Shown: positions 8,091 through 17,696 of the stretch, in pieces
How the letters are laid out: every line of letters begins with the position of its first letter
Numbering within the stretch: position 1 is the first letter of the stretch
Source: Helicobacteraceae bacterium
GTDB taxonomy: Bacteria; Campylobacterota; Campylobacteria; Campylobacterales; Sulfurimonadaceae
NCBI GenBank assembly: GCA_026988515.1
Contig: JALSLA010000080.1
Span: forward strand, 1-38,404
Direction: 5' to 3'
Length of the DNA stretch: 38,404 nt
Program-made: the position numbers and the translations under genes
Notes under the pieces: generated by a model
Seen by the model: only the letters and a program-made list of their open reading frames with translations
What the model was told of the DNA's origin: nothing
The model's database searches: none

Positions 8091-8843
8091 TTAAAAAATT
8101 CCTGAAATGGAGCGAATCAGTGCCGACTCTAAGACCGGTTGCGCCTCTTCAAAATCCAAATTGACTTTATTTGCAGTGCTGACAATTCGGGTGCGATACG
8201 TTTTCCATTTGACTTTGGCACCCCGTGAGTCCTGCATCACACGGGTAGAGCTGCCCTGTTGCAGATTGGCTTGTTGGACCTGCGTAATGACTTCACCTTC
8301 GAGCGGACGTTCACGAATTTGTAAATCGGTAATCATCACATAAAGGACATCATCCACAAGCGCATCCCCGATCAAGCCCAATGCGCCGCCGATGAGGCCG
8401 GCACCGACTACGGCACGTCCGCTACTGCCCGATGCCATAGCATATCCGGCGGCGGCACCGACAACACTGCCGCCGAATCCCGACTCCAGATAGCCGTTGG
8501 CTTCGCGAAGATCCGATTTACCGACTTTTAAAATATTGCCTTGCAGCATATAGGTCGCTTCGTCGGGATTTTGCGTGATTCGGTATCCGCGTTCTTTGAA
8601 TACCGCAGCAATTTTATCTTTGATGTGCAGATCTTTGTCAGATGTGTTTCGCATATCAAAATAGATGATTTTACGATCGGGAGCAGTCGGTTCCAAAAAG
8701 ACCGTTTCTGACATTTTGGTTTGAACATCCAGATCTTTTTTCTTAATAGCGGTATGCATGGCACTACAGCCACTCATGCTGAGCATGAGTGTAGCCAAAG
8801 CAGCCGTAAAAAGCAGGGTTCGTATGTGTGTTATGCCTAACAT
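8091..8843 (-). CDS. TraT-family complement-resistance/surface-exclusion-like lipoprotein
   Basis: The 250-residue product has a lipoprotein signal peptide ending in SMSGC, with the acylated cysteine at C26. The mature start SAMHTAIKKKDLDVQTKMSETVFLEP is typical of TraT (outer-membrane lipoprotein of F-like plasmids, involved in surface exclusion and serum resistance). A glycine/alanine-rich hydrophobic hairpin follows in the middle (about 125-165), also a TraT feature. No transfer genes are nearby, so this is a chromosomal homologue likely acting in the outer membrane. GAGGAATC serves as RBS. It is divergent from the DUF748 gene across 166 bases. Confidence 0.85.
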   Translation of the reverse strand: MLGITHIRTLLFTAALATLMLSMSGCSAMHTAIKKKDLDVQTKMSETVFLEPTAPDRKIIYFDMRNTSDKDLHIKDKIAAVFKERGYRITQNPDEATYMLQGNILKVGKSDLREANGYLESGFGGSVVGAAAGYAMASGSSGRAVVGAGLIGGALGLIGDALVDDVLYVMITDLQIRERPLEGEVITQVQQANLQQGSSTRVMQDSRGAKVKWKTYRTRIVSTANKVNLDFEEAQPVLESALIRSISGIF

Positions 8844-9009
8844 TTTGATTCCTCAATTGTGAAATTAGATGGAACATAATAATTTATTAAAAATTAATAC
8901 TAACTTAATTAACGTTTTTATCTCTTATTTTAGTTTCGCTGAAGGAGTCGCTACGTTTCAAATCTGTTTTTAGGTAGAATATAGTATGTAAAACATAAGG
9001 GAGTCGGTG

Positions 9010-12000
9010 ATGAGATCCATAATAACATGGGTACTCTTGAGTATTGTAGTGCTTTACGGGATAGCCGGATTTGTCGTTATTCCGTATATTATTGTCAATA
9101 AAGTGCCGCAGCTCGTCAAGGAGCAGACCAACGGAAATCTCTACATCGGTAAAGCGACATTCAATCCCTTCTCTTTTGAACTGAATGTGCAGGACCTTCA
9201 CTTTACATCGCCGGACAATACACGGTTTATAACACTTAAGGCCTTCCGAATCAATTATGAACTTTATGCTTTGGTGACGGGAAAGTTCTCATTTAGTACC
9301 ATTGCATTAATTCGTCCGGACATTACCGTTGCGCGAGGAGATGACGGTACGTTTAATTTTGCGTGGCTGCAAGAACTCGGCAGCGGTGAAACAGCGGAGC
9401 CGGAAACGGAAAGCACGACAAAGCTGCCGCCGGTTAAAATTACCAACTTGCTTATTGAAGAGGGACGTATTTTTTATACCGATGCAAGCAAAGAGCACCC
9501 TTTCGAGGTGGCGATAGCACCGCTGGATTTTGCGCTTAAAGATATTGATACTACCGACAACGCCAATGCGCGGGACCGTATCCGTCTGAGCGCACAACTC
9601 AATGACGGCGGCAGTATTGACTTGAGCAGCCGTATTCTTTCAGTTGAGCCGTTTGCTCTGGAGGGAACCATTGATTATGAAGCGGGCAAGCTCTTTACGG
9701 GCTGGCGGTACCTTCAGGAGCAGTTGAAGCTCGAGGTCGCCGACGGCAAGCTGAACATGCATGCCCGTTTTCATGTTGACAGCGGCGATTTGGAGGCAAT
9801 GCGCATTGATGACTTGCGCTTTGCGCTCAATAAGTTGCGCATTATTCCCAAAGGGGCCAAACGCCATCATGATCTCTTAAGCATCAAGAGTATTCGTCTT
9901 AACGATGGCTTTGTTGAACCGATGCGGCAAAAAATACGTCTGGATACCGTGACGGTTGAACAAGTCGGCATTGCTGCACTCCGGCAAAAAGACGGCGTGA
10001 TTGATTGGCAGTACTATTTGAGCCAGACAGACGCATCAGCCTCAAAACCCGATACCAATGCGACACCGCATCATGATGATACACAACCGTGGGACCTGCT
10101 ATTGCAGCATTTTGTACTGAATGATTTACATGTAAATTTTGAAGACCGTGCCGTAACGCCGCCGACAACATTTCAGATCAATCCATTACAGTTCACTGCC
10201 GACAATATCAGTTCACTGCCGCAGACTCCTCTGCGCTATGCGATGCAGATGCGGCTCAACAATACCATGCGCTGTACCAGCCAGGGCACTCTGTCGCACA
10301 GTACGCTTAATGCTCGGGGAGATGCGGGCTGTGAAGGAATTGATCTGACGTGGTTCAACCCCTACATTGATGCCGCGGCATCGTCGGCACTACAGCGGTA
10401 TGATCTTTATATCGGTTCGGGTGTGAGCCGTTTTCACGTGAACTATAAGGCACTGGAGCATGAAACGGTTGTGCTTGATATTAACAATACGACATTAACG
10501 CTTGAGCAGTTTGCACTGAAGCAAAAACATAAAAATACAACACTTTTTGCCATGAAAAAAATGGCGTTTGAAGGTATCCGTGCCAATACTGCGACACGTG
10601 AGGCGCGCATGTCGCGCTTTATTGTAGAGCAACCGTATGCGTATGCATCGCTTGATCGTAACGGTGTGCTTAACTGGGATCATGTTATTGTACCCCAAAA
10701 GCCGAATGCTTCGAAAGTCAAAGAGGCAGCTCAAACGAATACGACACCGTGGCATCTGCTGTTGAAGCAATTTAAGCTTCGAGACGGTAAGGTACACTTT
10801 AAAGACCATACCCTTGCCAAAGCCCACAGCACCAAACTGAATGCGCTTGATGTGACGCTGGACAACGTAGATTCTGCGGCAAAAACTTCGTTACAGTACC
10901 GCAGTTCGATGCGTTTGAACAATCGGGGAAAGATTACGACACAAGGCTCATTGCAACATACGCCGTTGGTGCAGAAAGGGACGTTAAATCTTCGTAATGT
11001 ACATCTTGAAGACTTTAGCCCATATGCAGCAAAAGACTATTTTATTGCGCTGAAACGCGGCGTGCTGAATTTGGAAAGCTCCATTCAGTATGTACCATCG
11101 CATAAACATGCCGATGCAACGGTAAAGGGTACGTTAAGTCTTAAGGATTTGGTTGTCGAAGAGAGTCGGGACAATACTGTACTGCTTGCATGGAATGCCG
11201 TTACGGTCGCTCCGTTTGTTTTTGAATACAATCCGAACAAACTTTTTATTAAAGAGATTGATGTCAACGGGCTTTATGCCAATGCCATTATCGATGTCAA
11301 CGGCACCATGAATGTTGCACAGTTAAGCCGATATCCGCACAAGAAACAAACCGCGAGCGATACCAAGAACACGGCGTCGCCAAAATCGGATTTTATGATG
11401 CAAATTGTCAAAGTATCACTGAAAAACAGCAGTGCCAACTTTGAAGACTACTCGCTGCCGTTACAGTTTAAAGCCTATATTCATGATTTCAACGGCGATA
11501 TTTACGGTATCTCTTCGAATCAGCAAGAGACCAGCTCTTTGGAGCTTAACGGCGTGGTTAACCAATACGGTTCTGCGAAACTCAAAGGGAGCTTTAATGC
11601 TGCTGCCATAGAAAAATTTACCGACTTGAATCTGGTATTTCGTAATATAGACTTAGTCAATATGAGTCCCTATTCGGGAAAATTTATTGGGCAGCGTATT
11701 GCTAACGGTAAACTTTTTTTAGATCTGAATTATGATATTGTCGATTCTCAAATGGTAGGAGAGAACAGTATTATTGTAAAAAAACTGGAGTTGGGTGATG
11801 ATGTTGAGAGCAAAGATGCGATCAATTTGCCGTTGGGATTGGCCATTGCGCTGTTGGAAGATTCAGACGGAATCATCGATTTGGAGCTGCCGGTTAGCGG
11901 TGATATGAACAATCCGGAATTTTCGTACGGGCATATCATTTTTCAAGCGTTTGTCAATCTGATTACCAAAGCAGTGACGGCGCCGTTTTCACTGTTGGGT

Positions 12001-12585
12001 TCGATGTTGGGTATTGACGGCGAAGCGTTGGAGTATGTTGAATTTGAACCCGGAAGCGCCACGGTGTTACCGCCGGAGCAGGAGAAGCTGGATTTGCTTG
12101 CCAAAGCACTTATTAAGCGACCAAAGCTGACGTTGGTACTGCATGGAAGCTACAATGAAACCCATGACACTACAGCGATTAAAGAAGCAAAGCTGTTGCG
12201 TCAGGCACTTGCCCTGGCCAAAGAAGAGGGCGAACTCTTTGAAGGGGATGTTCGTAAAGAGACCCTTGAAACACTGTATGAAACGCTTATTGGCGAGGAG
12301 CCTCTTGAGACGCTTGAAGAGAAGCTCCAAGAACAGTATGAAGAGAATGAAGATGCCTTCAATAAGGCATACGATACTCAGATGGTTCACGATCTCAGTG
12401 CCGTACAACAAGTGAGTGCAGAGGAGCTTGATGCCTTGGCGATGCAGCGTGCAGAGGCGATCCGAAACTATCTTGTAGAGAGTAAAAATATTGAGCCCTC
12501 ACGTATTGAAGTGCGTGATACAGTTCGCGACGAGAGCAGTGAAGGGAAGTGGATTCAGAGCAAGATGGATTTGGCGGCAGAGTAG
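9010..12585 (+). CDS. Large AsmA-like DUF748 envelope protein
   Basis: This 1191-residue protein has one N-terminal transmembrane segment (about 5-30) and a long periplasmic body rich in beta strands, as in AsmA/DUF748 proteins linked to lipid transport between membranes. Repeating modules are visible: a PW-x-LLL block starts at residue 360 and again at residue 580, exactly 220 residues apart. Each is followed by a similar strand pattern ending in MRLNN and a QGSL/QGTL stretch. A third diverged copy begins near DFMMQIVKVSLKNSSANFEDY. The C-terminus (EFEPGSATVLPPEQEKLDLLAKAL) resembles an OmpA-like peptidoglycan-binding fold. ATG 9010 is preferred over GTG 9007 by its spacing to AGGGAG. It ends 2 bases before the convergent comM. 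Confidence 0.88.
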   Translation: MRSIITWVLLSIVVLYGIAGFVVIPYIIVNKVPQLVKEQTNGNLYIGKATFNPFSFELNVQDLHFTSPDNTRFITLKAFRINYELYALVTGKFSFSTIALIRPDITVARGDDGTFNFAWLQELGSGETAEPETESTTKLPPVKITNLLIEEGRIFYTDASKEHPFEVAIAPLDFALKDIDTTDNANARDRIRLSAQLNDGGSIDLSSRILSVEPFALEGTIDYEAGKLFTGWRYLQEQLKLEVADGKLNMHARFHVDSGDLEAMRIDDLRFALNKLRIIPKGAKRHHDLLSIKSIRLNDGFVEPMRQKIRLDTVTVEQVGIAALRQKDGVIDWQYYLSQTDASASKPDTNATPHHDDTQPWDLLLQHFVLNDLHVNFEDRAVTPPTTFQINPLQFTADNISSLPQTPLRYAMQMRLNNTMRCTSQGTLSHSTLNARGDAGCEGIDLTWFNPYIDAAASSALQRYDLYIGSGVSRFHVNYKALEHETVVLDINNTTLTLEQFALKQKHKNTTLFAMKKMAFEGIRANTATREARMSRFIVEQPYAYASLDRNGVLNWDHVIVPQKPNASKVKEAAQTNTTPWHLLLKQFKLRDGKVHFKDHTLAKAHSTKLNALDVTLDNVDSAAKTSLQYRSSMRLNNRGKITTQGSLQHTPLVQKGTLNLRNVHLEDFSPYAAKDYFIALKRGVLNLESSIQYVPSHKHADATVKGTLSLKDLVVEESRDNTVLLAWNAVTVAPFVFEYNPNKLFIKEIDVNGLYANAIIDVNGTMNVAQLSRYPHKKQTASDTKNTASPKSDFMMQIVKVSLKNSSANFEDYSLPLQFKAYIHDFNGDIYGISSNQQETSSLELNGVVNQYGSAKLKGSFNAAAIEKFTDLNLVFRNIDLVNMSPYSGKFIGQRIANGKLFLDLNYDIVDSQMVGENSIIVKKLELGDDVESKDAINLPLGLAIALLEDSDGIIDLELPVSGDMNNPEFSYGHIIFQAFVNLITKAVTAPFSLLGSMLGIDGEALEYVEFEPGSATVLPPEQEKLDLLAKALIKRPKLTLVLHGSYNETHDTTAIKEAKLLRQALALAKEEGELFEGDVRKETLETLYETLIGEEPLETLEEKLQEQYEENEDAFNKAYDTQMVHDLSAVQQVSAEELDALAMQRAEAIRNYLVESKNIEPSRIEVRDTVRDESSEGKWIQSKMDLAAE
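10125..10136. repeat. TTTACATGTAAA palindrome site 4 (perfect)
   Basis: Perfect 12-mer inside the DUF748 gene, read as Leu-His-Val-Asn, a different frame from the Thr-Cys-Lys sites. Confidence 0.75.
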
Positions 12586-12587
12586 CA

Positions 12588-14093
12588 TTAGCGCCGGCGA
12601 AAACTCAGTGCCTCGAGAAGATGGGTTTTTTCGATGTGTGTCGCATGGTCGAGATCGGCAATGGTTCGTGCCACTTTTTGTACTTTTTTAATGCTGCGAA
12701 AGGAGAGTGCAAAGCTGTGAACGGCTTTGTCAAGAACGGTACGAGCATCTGTACTCAGGGTACAAAACTGCTCAATTTCACGGTCATTAAGCCGTCCGTT
12801 AAGGCGCTGTTGTCCGCGCTGTTTTTGCTTGCGAAACGCCTCAATGACTTTTTCGTGCAGAGCTTTCGAACTGAGCGATGTGCTGTCGGTTGCACTAACC
12901 GGCTGCATCTGAACATAGAGATCAATGCGATCCAAAAAAGGTTCTGAGAGGCGGTTTTTGTAGCGCTGTATCTCCACATCACTGCAACGGCATACCTTCT
13001 CTTTGGAGAGTAGGTTACCGCACGGACAGGGGTTCATGGCGGCTACAAAGAGAAAGTCGGTCTCATACTCTACCTTGGAGTTCACCCGTGCAATTCGGAT
13101 CTTTCCGTCTTCAAGCGGTTCGCGGAGTGACTCCAGTGCGCTTTTGCTAAAGTGAGGCAGTTCGTCAAAAAAGAGGATCCCTTTGTTGCTCAGACCCACT
13201 TCTCCAATTTGTGCCTTATGCGATCCGCCACCAAAAATACTGGCATTGGTAGCACTATGATGCGGTGCTCTAAAAGTACGCAAGGGCTCAAAAGTCGGCT
13301 CTTTGCCCTCAAGTATCTGGAGTTTAGCGATCTCTAACATTTCAGTTTGCAGCAGTGGCGGTAAAATAGGGCGCAAGCGTTTGGCAATCATGGATTTTCC
13401 GCAACCCGGACTGCCCTCAAGCAGCAGGTTGTGCATTCCCGATGCGGCAATAAGTGCGGCACGCTTGGCGAGTTCTTGTCCTTTGACATCGGAGAAGTCA
13501 TCCGTATAAGAGCGCATAAAAAAGTACTCTGTTTCATGAATGGTAATGCTGGGGTGTGCCGGTGTTCTTTGTTTACATGTAAAAATCGGTTGCTCTGAAC
13601 GCAATACACCTAGGGCCTCGGTCAGTGTGCTGACACCGACAAAATTGACCGAAGGGATGGCAGAGAGCTTTGCAATACTCTCGTTGGGCACAATGGCTTT
13701 GTGAATGCGTCCCTGATTGGCAAGAGAGAGGATGAGCGGAAAAAAGAGGGCATTCTCCTTTACTGTACCGTCGAGCCCCAACTCACCAAAAACAAACCAG
13801 TCTTGAAGTGCCGCCTCCTGTTGATTGAGAGCAATCAGCAAGGCGATGGCAAGGTCAAATTGCGTGCCCTCTTTTTTAATGTCTGAAGGGGAGAGGTTGA
13901 CGGTAACGCGTTTGGGTGGAAAGGAGAAGTCATTACTCAGCAGTGCGGACTTAACCCGTTCTTTGGCTTCATGAATGGCCGTATTAACGACACCGACAAT
14001 GGTAAAAGAGGGCAACCCTTTGGTAAATGTCGCCTCAACGCGAATTTGGGTAGCTTCAATGCCTTCAAAGGTGGCACACTGCAACTGTTTCAT
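12588..14093 (-). CDS. comM: YifB/ComM family Mg-chelatase-like AAA+ ATPase
   Basis: ComM is a ring-forming DNA helicase that helps branch migration during natural transformation in studied bacteria. The 501 residues show the N-terminal Lon-like fold typical of the family (about 1-165), Walker A GSPGCGKS at 227-234, a Walker B in ILFFDELPHF, and the conserved MNPCPCGN...CRCS cysteine cluster, with a C-terminal Mg-chelatase domain. The ATG overlaps the def stop (ATGA), making it the last gene of the tig-clpP-GGDEF-def-comM run. Recombination of imported DNA is the likely role; no other competence genes are in the window. It contains one perfect TTTACATGTAAA, read as Phe-Thr-Cys-Lys. Confidence 0.9.
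   Translation of the reverse strand: MKQLQCATFEGIEATQIRVEATFTKGLPSFTIVGVVNTAIHEAKERVKSALLSNDFSFPPKRVTVNLSPSDIKKEGTQFDLAIALLIALNQQEAALQDWFVFGELGLDGTVKENALFFPLILSLANQGRIHKAIVPNESIAKLSAIPSVNFVGVSTLTEALGVLRSEQPIFTCKQRTPAHPSITIHETEYFFMRSYTDDFSDVKGQELAKRAALIAASGMHNLLLEGSPGCGKSMIAKRLRPILPPLLQTEMLEIAKLQILEGKEPTFEPLRTFRAPHHSATNASIFGGGSHKAQIGEVGLSNKGILFFDELPHFSKSALESLREPLEDGKIRIARVNSKVEYETDFLFVAAMNPCPCGNLLSKEKVCRCSDVEIQRYKNRLSEPFLDRIDLYVQMQPVSATDSTSLSSKALHEKVIEAFRKQKQRGQQRLNGRLNDREIEQFCTLSTDARTVLDKAVHSFALSFRSIKKVQKVARTIADLDHATHIEKTHLLEALSFRRR
13572..13583. repeat. TTTACATGTAAA palindrome site 5 (perfect)
   Basis: Perfect 12-mer inside comM. Confidence 0.75.
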
Positions 14094-14611
14094 GAGACCT
14101 TTTTGGCTTTTTGTGCCTTTTTGTACTCTTTTTCAAATTTTTTACGTCGGGCATAAGAGAGTTTTTCAATAAAAAGCTTTCCTAAAAGATGATCCATCTC
14201 ATGCTGTATGGCAACGCTCAGCAAGCCATCGGCTTGAAGCTGGCACGATTCGCCGTAACGGTTGCAATAGGACAAGGTCACGGTCTCAAAACGTTCAATA
14301 TCTTCATAAAATCCCGGAACGGACAGGCATCCTTCCTGATAGAGCTGATGCCCGCTGGATGCAATAATTTCAGGATTAATGATTTCCAAGAGATTCGCTC
14401 TGGACTGCTCATCATTTTCATCGGGAAGGTTGATAATGAGTGCATTAATGGGGTTGGCAACCTGAATGGCCGCCAAACCGATACCGTTGGCATGAAGCAT
14501 GGTAGCGTACATCGCATCTAAAAATTCGTGCAATTGCGCATCAAATCGGGTCACCTCCGCAGAGACCTGTTTTAAGCGCTTGTCGGGATAGGTGATGACT
14601 TCAAGTTTCAT
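14090..14611 (-). CDS. def: Peptide deformylase
   Basis: Def removes the formyl group from the N-terminal Met of new proteins. The 173-residue enzyme has all three family motifs: GIGLAAIQ (43-50), EGCLS with metal ligand C95, and QHEMDH with ligands H137 and H141 and catalytic E138. The start is ATG 14611, where MKLEVITYPD is the usual N-terminus and AGGTG lies upstream; an in-frame extension to 14641 adds ten atypical residues. A lysine-rich tail (about 155-173) extends beyond the catalytic core and could touch the ribosome. It lies in the run with clpP and tig, both also acting on new or failing proteins. Confidence 0.96.
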   Translation of the reverse strand: MKLEVITYPDKRLKQVSAEVTRFDAQLHEFLDAMYATMLHANGIGLAAIQVANPINALIINLPDENDEQSRANLLEIINPEIIASSGHQLYQEGCLSVPGFYEDIERFETVTLSYCNRYGESCQLQADGLLSVAIQHEMDHLLGKLFIEKLSYARRKKFEKEYKKAQKAKKVS

Positions 14612-14621
14612 GGTTAAACAC

Positions 14622-15599
14622 CTATGGGGTATGGACGACATACGGAACGGTATCGTCTTTTCCGGAAGCTTTCATGGCATCGAGGGCATGAACAATAATC
14701 TCTTCGGGAGAGAAACTCGGCAGTACTTCCGCAACGCCAATGGCCGATTTAAGATGTACCTCTTTTTCTGCCAAGAAAAAGTTGCTTGAATCAATAAGCT
14801 CAAAGAGACGTTCTGCCGCTTTTTTGGCGCTGTCGAGATCGGTATGTTTTAAGATCATCATAAATACGCCATCGCCATAGTGCGCAATTACGTCGCTGCG
14901 GCGTGAGGTTTTCATGAGCAGTCGGGCAATAGTTCGAGTGACTAGAAAAAGCGACTTTTCACTCTCCATTGTCGCTTTGAGCGAATCGGCAAGCTCAATG
15001 GCTAAAAAAGAGCTTTTGTGCTTAAACTCAAGCACCAAATTAATCTCTTGTTCCAGTTTGGAGAGCAAAAAACGTTTGTTGTGAATGCCGTAACGGTTAT
15101 CAAATACCGTTTCATTTTCAACACTTTTGACAATGGTAGCCGTTTCACCGTAAAGATGCTTCATGTGGGTAATCTGTTTTTTCAAGATACCGTTGAGTTT
15201 GTTAATGTCTTTATCGAGAGCTTCAACGGCCAATATAGCCGATTTTTGCTCCGGATTAGAAGAGAGTTCCGTTTTGCTGTTTTCCAGGACCTTGGTCATG
15301 AGGTTCATATTTTTGTAGAGCGTAGCCGAGACGTGAAGAATATTTTTAATCGAAGAGAAGCCCTCTTTTAACTGACGCTCCAGCTCAATACTTTTTTCGT
15401 CATCATTGCTCTCTTCAAGCTCTAAAATATCTTTGATCTGTTTGCGTAATGAAGCACTTTTGTCTTCTAAAAGGCGATCAAAATAGAGCGCAAAGTTGTT
15501 GGGCGTAGGCGGTAAATTGTCTCTAATGAGTGCAGCAAAAACCTCTTTAGAGAAGATTTCAAGATCACTGGTCGGGTCATCTAGGGCTGCGGTTATCAT
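14622..15599 (-). CDS. Degenerate GGDEF-domain protein
   Basis: The 325-residue protein has a helical, partly coiled-coil N-terminal half (about 10-160) and a C-terminal GGDEF-like domain recognised by DNRYGIHNKRFLLSKLEQEI (167-186) and the region 235-320. The active-site loop reads YGDGVF (241-246) instead of GGDEF, so the metal- and catalysis-related residues are altered and diguanylate cyclase activity is unlikely. It may bind GTP or c-di-GMP, or act only by protein contacts. It has no membrane segment and no receiver domain. It is placed between clpP (36 bases) and def (10 bases) on the same strand, linking it to protein maturation rather than motility genes. Confidence 0.8.
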   Translation of the reverse strand: MITAALDDPTSDLEIFSKEVFAALIRDNLPPTPNNFALYFDRLLEDKSASLRKQIKDILELEESNDDEKSIELERQLKEGFSSIKNILHVSATLYKNMNLMTKVLENSKTELSSNPEQKSAILAVEALDKDINKLNGILKKQITHMKHLYGETATIVKSVENETVFDNRYGIHNKRFLLSKLEQEINLVLEFKHKSSFLAIELADSLKATMESEKSLFLVTRTIARLLMKTSRRSDVIAHYGDGVFMMILKHTDLDSAKKAAERLFELIDSSNFFLAEKEVHLKSAIGVAEVLPSFSPEEIIVHALDAMKASGKDDTVPYVVHTP

Positions 15600-15634
15600 G
15601 GGGTCTGCTTTCTCATTTGCTATTGCTCACACTT

Positions 15635-16222
15635 CTATTTCTCTTTTTTACTTAACACTTCATCAATCATACCGTAACTTACTGCTTCAGCAGCACTCAT
15701 ATAGTTATCTCTATCGGTATCTTTTTCAATTTTTTTAATGCTCTGGCCGGTATTGTTTGCAATAATGCCGTTGAGTTCGGCTTTCATGCGCAGAATCTCT
15801 TTGGCTTGAATCTCAATATCGGTTGCCTGTCCCTGGGCACCGCCGAGAGGCTGGTGAATCATAATGCGTGCGTGCGGCAGTGCGTATCGCTTGCCTTTGG
15901 TGCCCGAACACAGGAGAAATGCTCCCATAGAAGCAGCTTGTCCAATGCAGATGGTAACAATGTCGGGACGAATATAGTTCATGGTATCGTACATGGCCAT
16001 TCCCGCCGTGACGACACCGCCGGGAGAGTTAATGTAGAAGTAGATATCTTTTTCCGGATCTTCTGCCTCCAGAAAGAGCATCTGTGCGACAATAGAAGAA
16101 GCAACGGCATCGTTGACCTCCCCGCTTAGCATAATAATGCGATCTTTTAAGAGTCGTGAGTAGATATCGTACGAACGCTCACCACGTCCTGTTTTTTCGA
16201 CAACGTAAGGAATGTAGCTCAT
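15635..16222 (-). CDS. clpP: ATP-dependent Clp protease proteolytic subunit
   Basis: ClpP forms the double-heptamer serine protease chamber fed by ClpA/ClpX. The 195 residues show the catalytic triad S98 (GQAASMGAF), H123 ([10 protein letters not shown]) and D172 (DTDRDNYM), plus the oligomer-forming N-terminus [25 protein letters not shown] trimmed of a long propeptide. The ATG is 4 bases after the tig stop with only a weak GA-rich RBS, so translation is probably coupled to trigger factor, an order shared with C. jejuni and many other bacteria. Confidence 0.97.
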   Translation of the reverse strand: MSYIPYVVEKTGRGERSYDIYSRLLKDRIIMLSGEVNDAVASSIVAQMLFLEAEDPEKDIYFYINSPGGVVTAGMAMYDTMNYIRPDIVTICIGQAASMGAFLLCSGTKGKRYALPHARIMIHQPLGGAQGQATDIEIQAKEILRMKAELNGIIANNTGQSIKKIEKDTDRDNYMSAAEAVSYGMIDEVLSKKEK

Positions 16223-16226
16223 GCGG

Positions 16227-17525
16227 TTACTTTTCGAGCTTAGCGTTTAAGAGCTTGCTAAGCACTTTGTCTTCGACCATGGCCATCTGAATGGCAGGAA
16301 GATAACCTGATTCTTGGTAATGTTTGTATGCCGCTTGCGGGTCTTGCCCCATCTGCATTGCCTCATAATAGATGGTCTGCATGACCTCTTGCTCTTCTAT
16401 TTGCACCGCCTCTTTTTTGGCCAGCGCATCAATAATGAATGTAGCTTTAACAGAACGCGCGGCATCATCACGTAGCGATTCACGGAGTTCTTTGACTTTG
16501 TCGGCATTCTCTTTGAGTTCATTGAGCTCTTCTTCGTTCATCTCACCCGCTTTTTTGTTGAGTGCCATGTCCATCTCCTGTTCTACCACAAATGCCGGCA
16601 GGGAAAGCTCGGTTTTGTCGACAAGTGTCTCCAGCAGTGCCGGCTTAAGCTCATCGTTGTAGAGTTTGGAGAGTTTTTCGCTTAAGATCTGCTCTTTGAC
16701 TTTGGCCTGCAGCATTTCAAGGTTGGCTCCCTCTTCACCCGGAAGCATTTTCTTGGCGAGCTCATCATCAACAGTAATTGGTGCTTTGGTCTGAATGCCG
16801 TTGACTTTTACCGTAAACTCGGCATCTTTTCCGGCAAGTTTCTCACCGCCGTAATTTTCAGGGAAGGTGACGCTAACGACTTTCTCTTCCCCTTTTTTCA
16901 TGCCGATAACCTGCTCTTCAAAACCGGGAATAAATTGCCCCGACCCTAAACGAAGTGCAAAGTTTTCTGCCGTACCGCCTTCAAACAGTTCGCCGTCAAC
17001 AGAGCCTTTAAAGTCAATAACGGCGGTATCGCCTTCAACCAGAGCACGATCTTCTTCAACGTCAATCAGCTCTGCTTGGGCCGCTGCCAACTCTTCAATA
17101 CGTTCATTGATCTCTTTGGACATAATGCGCGGCTTTTTAAAATCCGGTACAAGAGCAGTATAGTCGCCGAGGTCAACTTCGGGACGGATGGCAACAGCAA
17201 CTTCGACATTAATAGCGGTGTCCCCTTTGTCAAATTTGGAGATTTGCGGTTCACCGATGAGTGAATCGCTGGCAATATCCATGGCATCAAGACCTTTGTT
17301 TAAAAGATCGCGCAGTGCTTCGGCCTCGGCATCTTGAATCAAGCGTTCCCCGTACTGCTTTTTAACGGCACTAACAGGAACTTTTCCTTTTCGAAAACCG
17401 GCAATACTGGTTGTCTTGGCGAGCTGCGCAGCAATTTTTTCTACGTTGGCTTCAATCTCTGAGTTGGGAATAACTCCGATGATCTGAGCGTTCGCACTGT
17501 CGATCTTGTTTGTCTTAATGTCCAT
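16227..17525 (-). CDS. tig: Trigger factor, ribosome-bound chaperone
   Basis: Trigger factor binds at the ribosomal exit tunnel and shelters nascent chains. The 432-residue product has the ribosome-docking signature GFRKGKVP (43-50), a central FKBP-type prolyl isomerase domain (about 155-240, with [13 protein letters not shown]), and a helical C-terminal chaperone domain. Start ATG 17525 is chosen because AAAGGAAACG precedes it and MDIKTNKID begins as expected; an in-frame extension to 17567 is unlikely. It heads the five-gene minus-strand run. A TACATGTA core (17563-17570) lies about 40 bases upstream of the start. Confidence 0.96.
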   Translation of the reverse strand: MDIKTNKIDSANAQIIGVIPNSEIEANVEKIAAQLAKTTSIAGFRKGKVPVSAVKKQYGERLIQDAEAEALRDLLNKGLDAMDIASDSLIGEPQISKFDKGDTAINVEVAVAIRPEVDLGDYTALVPDFKKPRIMSKEINERIEELAAAQAELIDVEEDRALVEGDTAVIDFKGSVDGELFEGGTAENFALRLGSGQFIPGFEEQVIGMKKGEEKVVSVTFPENYGGEKLAGKDAEFTVKVNGIQTKAPITVDDELAKKMLPGEEGANLEMLQAKVKEQILSEKLSKLYNDELKPALLETLVDKTELSLPAFVVEQEMDMALNKKAGEMNEEELNELKENADKVKELRESLRDDAARSVKATFIIDALAKKEAVQIEEQEVMQTIYYEAMQMGQDPQAAYKHYQESGYLPAIQMAMVEDKVLSKLLNAKLEK

Positions 17526-17562
17526 TCGTTTCCTTTGGGCGTAATGCAATGACTGCATAAAA

Positions 17563-17570
17563 TACATGTA
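17563..17570. repeat. TACATGTA palindrome site 6
   Basis: Core within AATACATGTAAA in the leader of tig, between tig and the divergent lipoprotein gene. Confidence 0.6.
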
Positions 17571-17696
17571 AAAGCGTTACGGCATATTTTTGGGCAATAA
17601 TACCAAAAAAATACTAATAAATCGTTTAGATTGCAGTGATGTTTTGGAGTGCTAACCATATTGTGGTAAGCTTGCAACAAAAGTCAGGAGTGTTTG

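Noticed and set aside
10430-10446. A third parS-like sequence (TTTTCACGTGAACT) in the DUF748 gene
   Set aside because: Only the CACGTG core and a few flanking bases fit; several positions of the 16-mer mismatch, so ParB binding is not supported.
12549-12947. A 132-codon plus-strand frame opposite comM
   Set aside because: It runs antisense to a clear ComM coding region and has no family features or RBS; a shadow.
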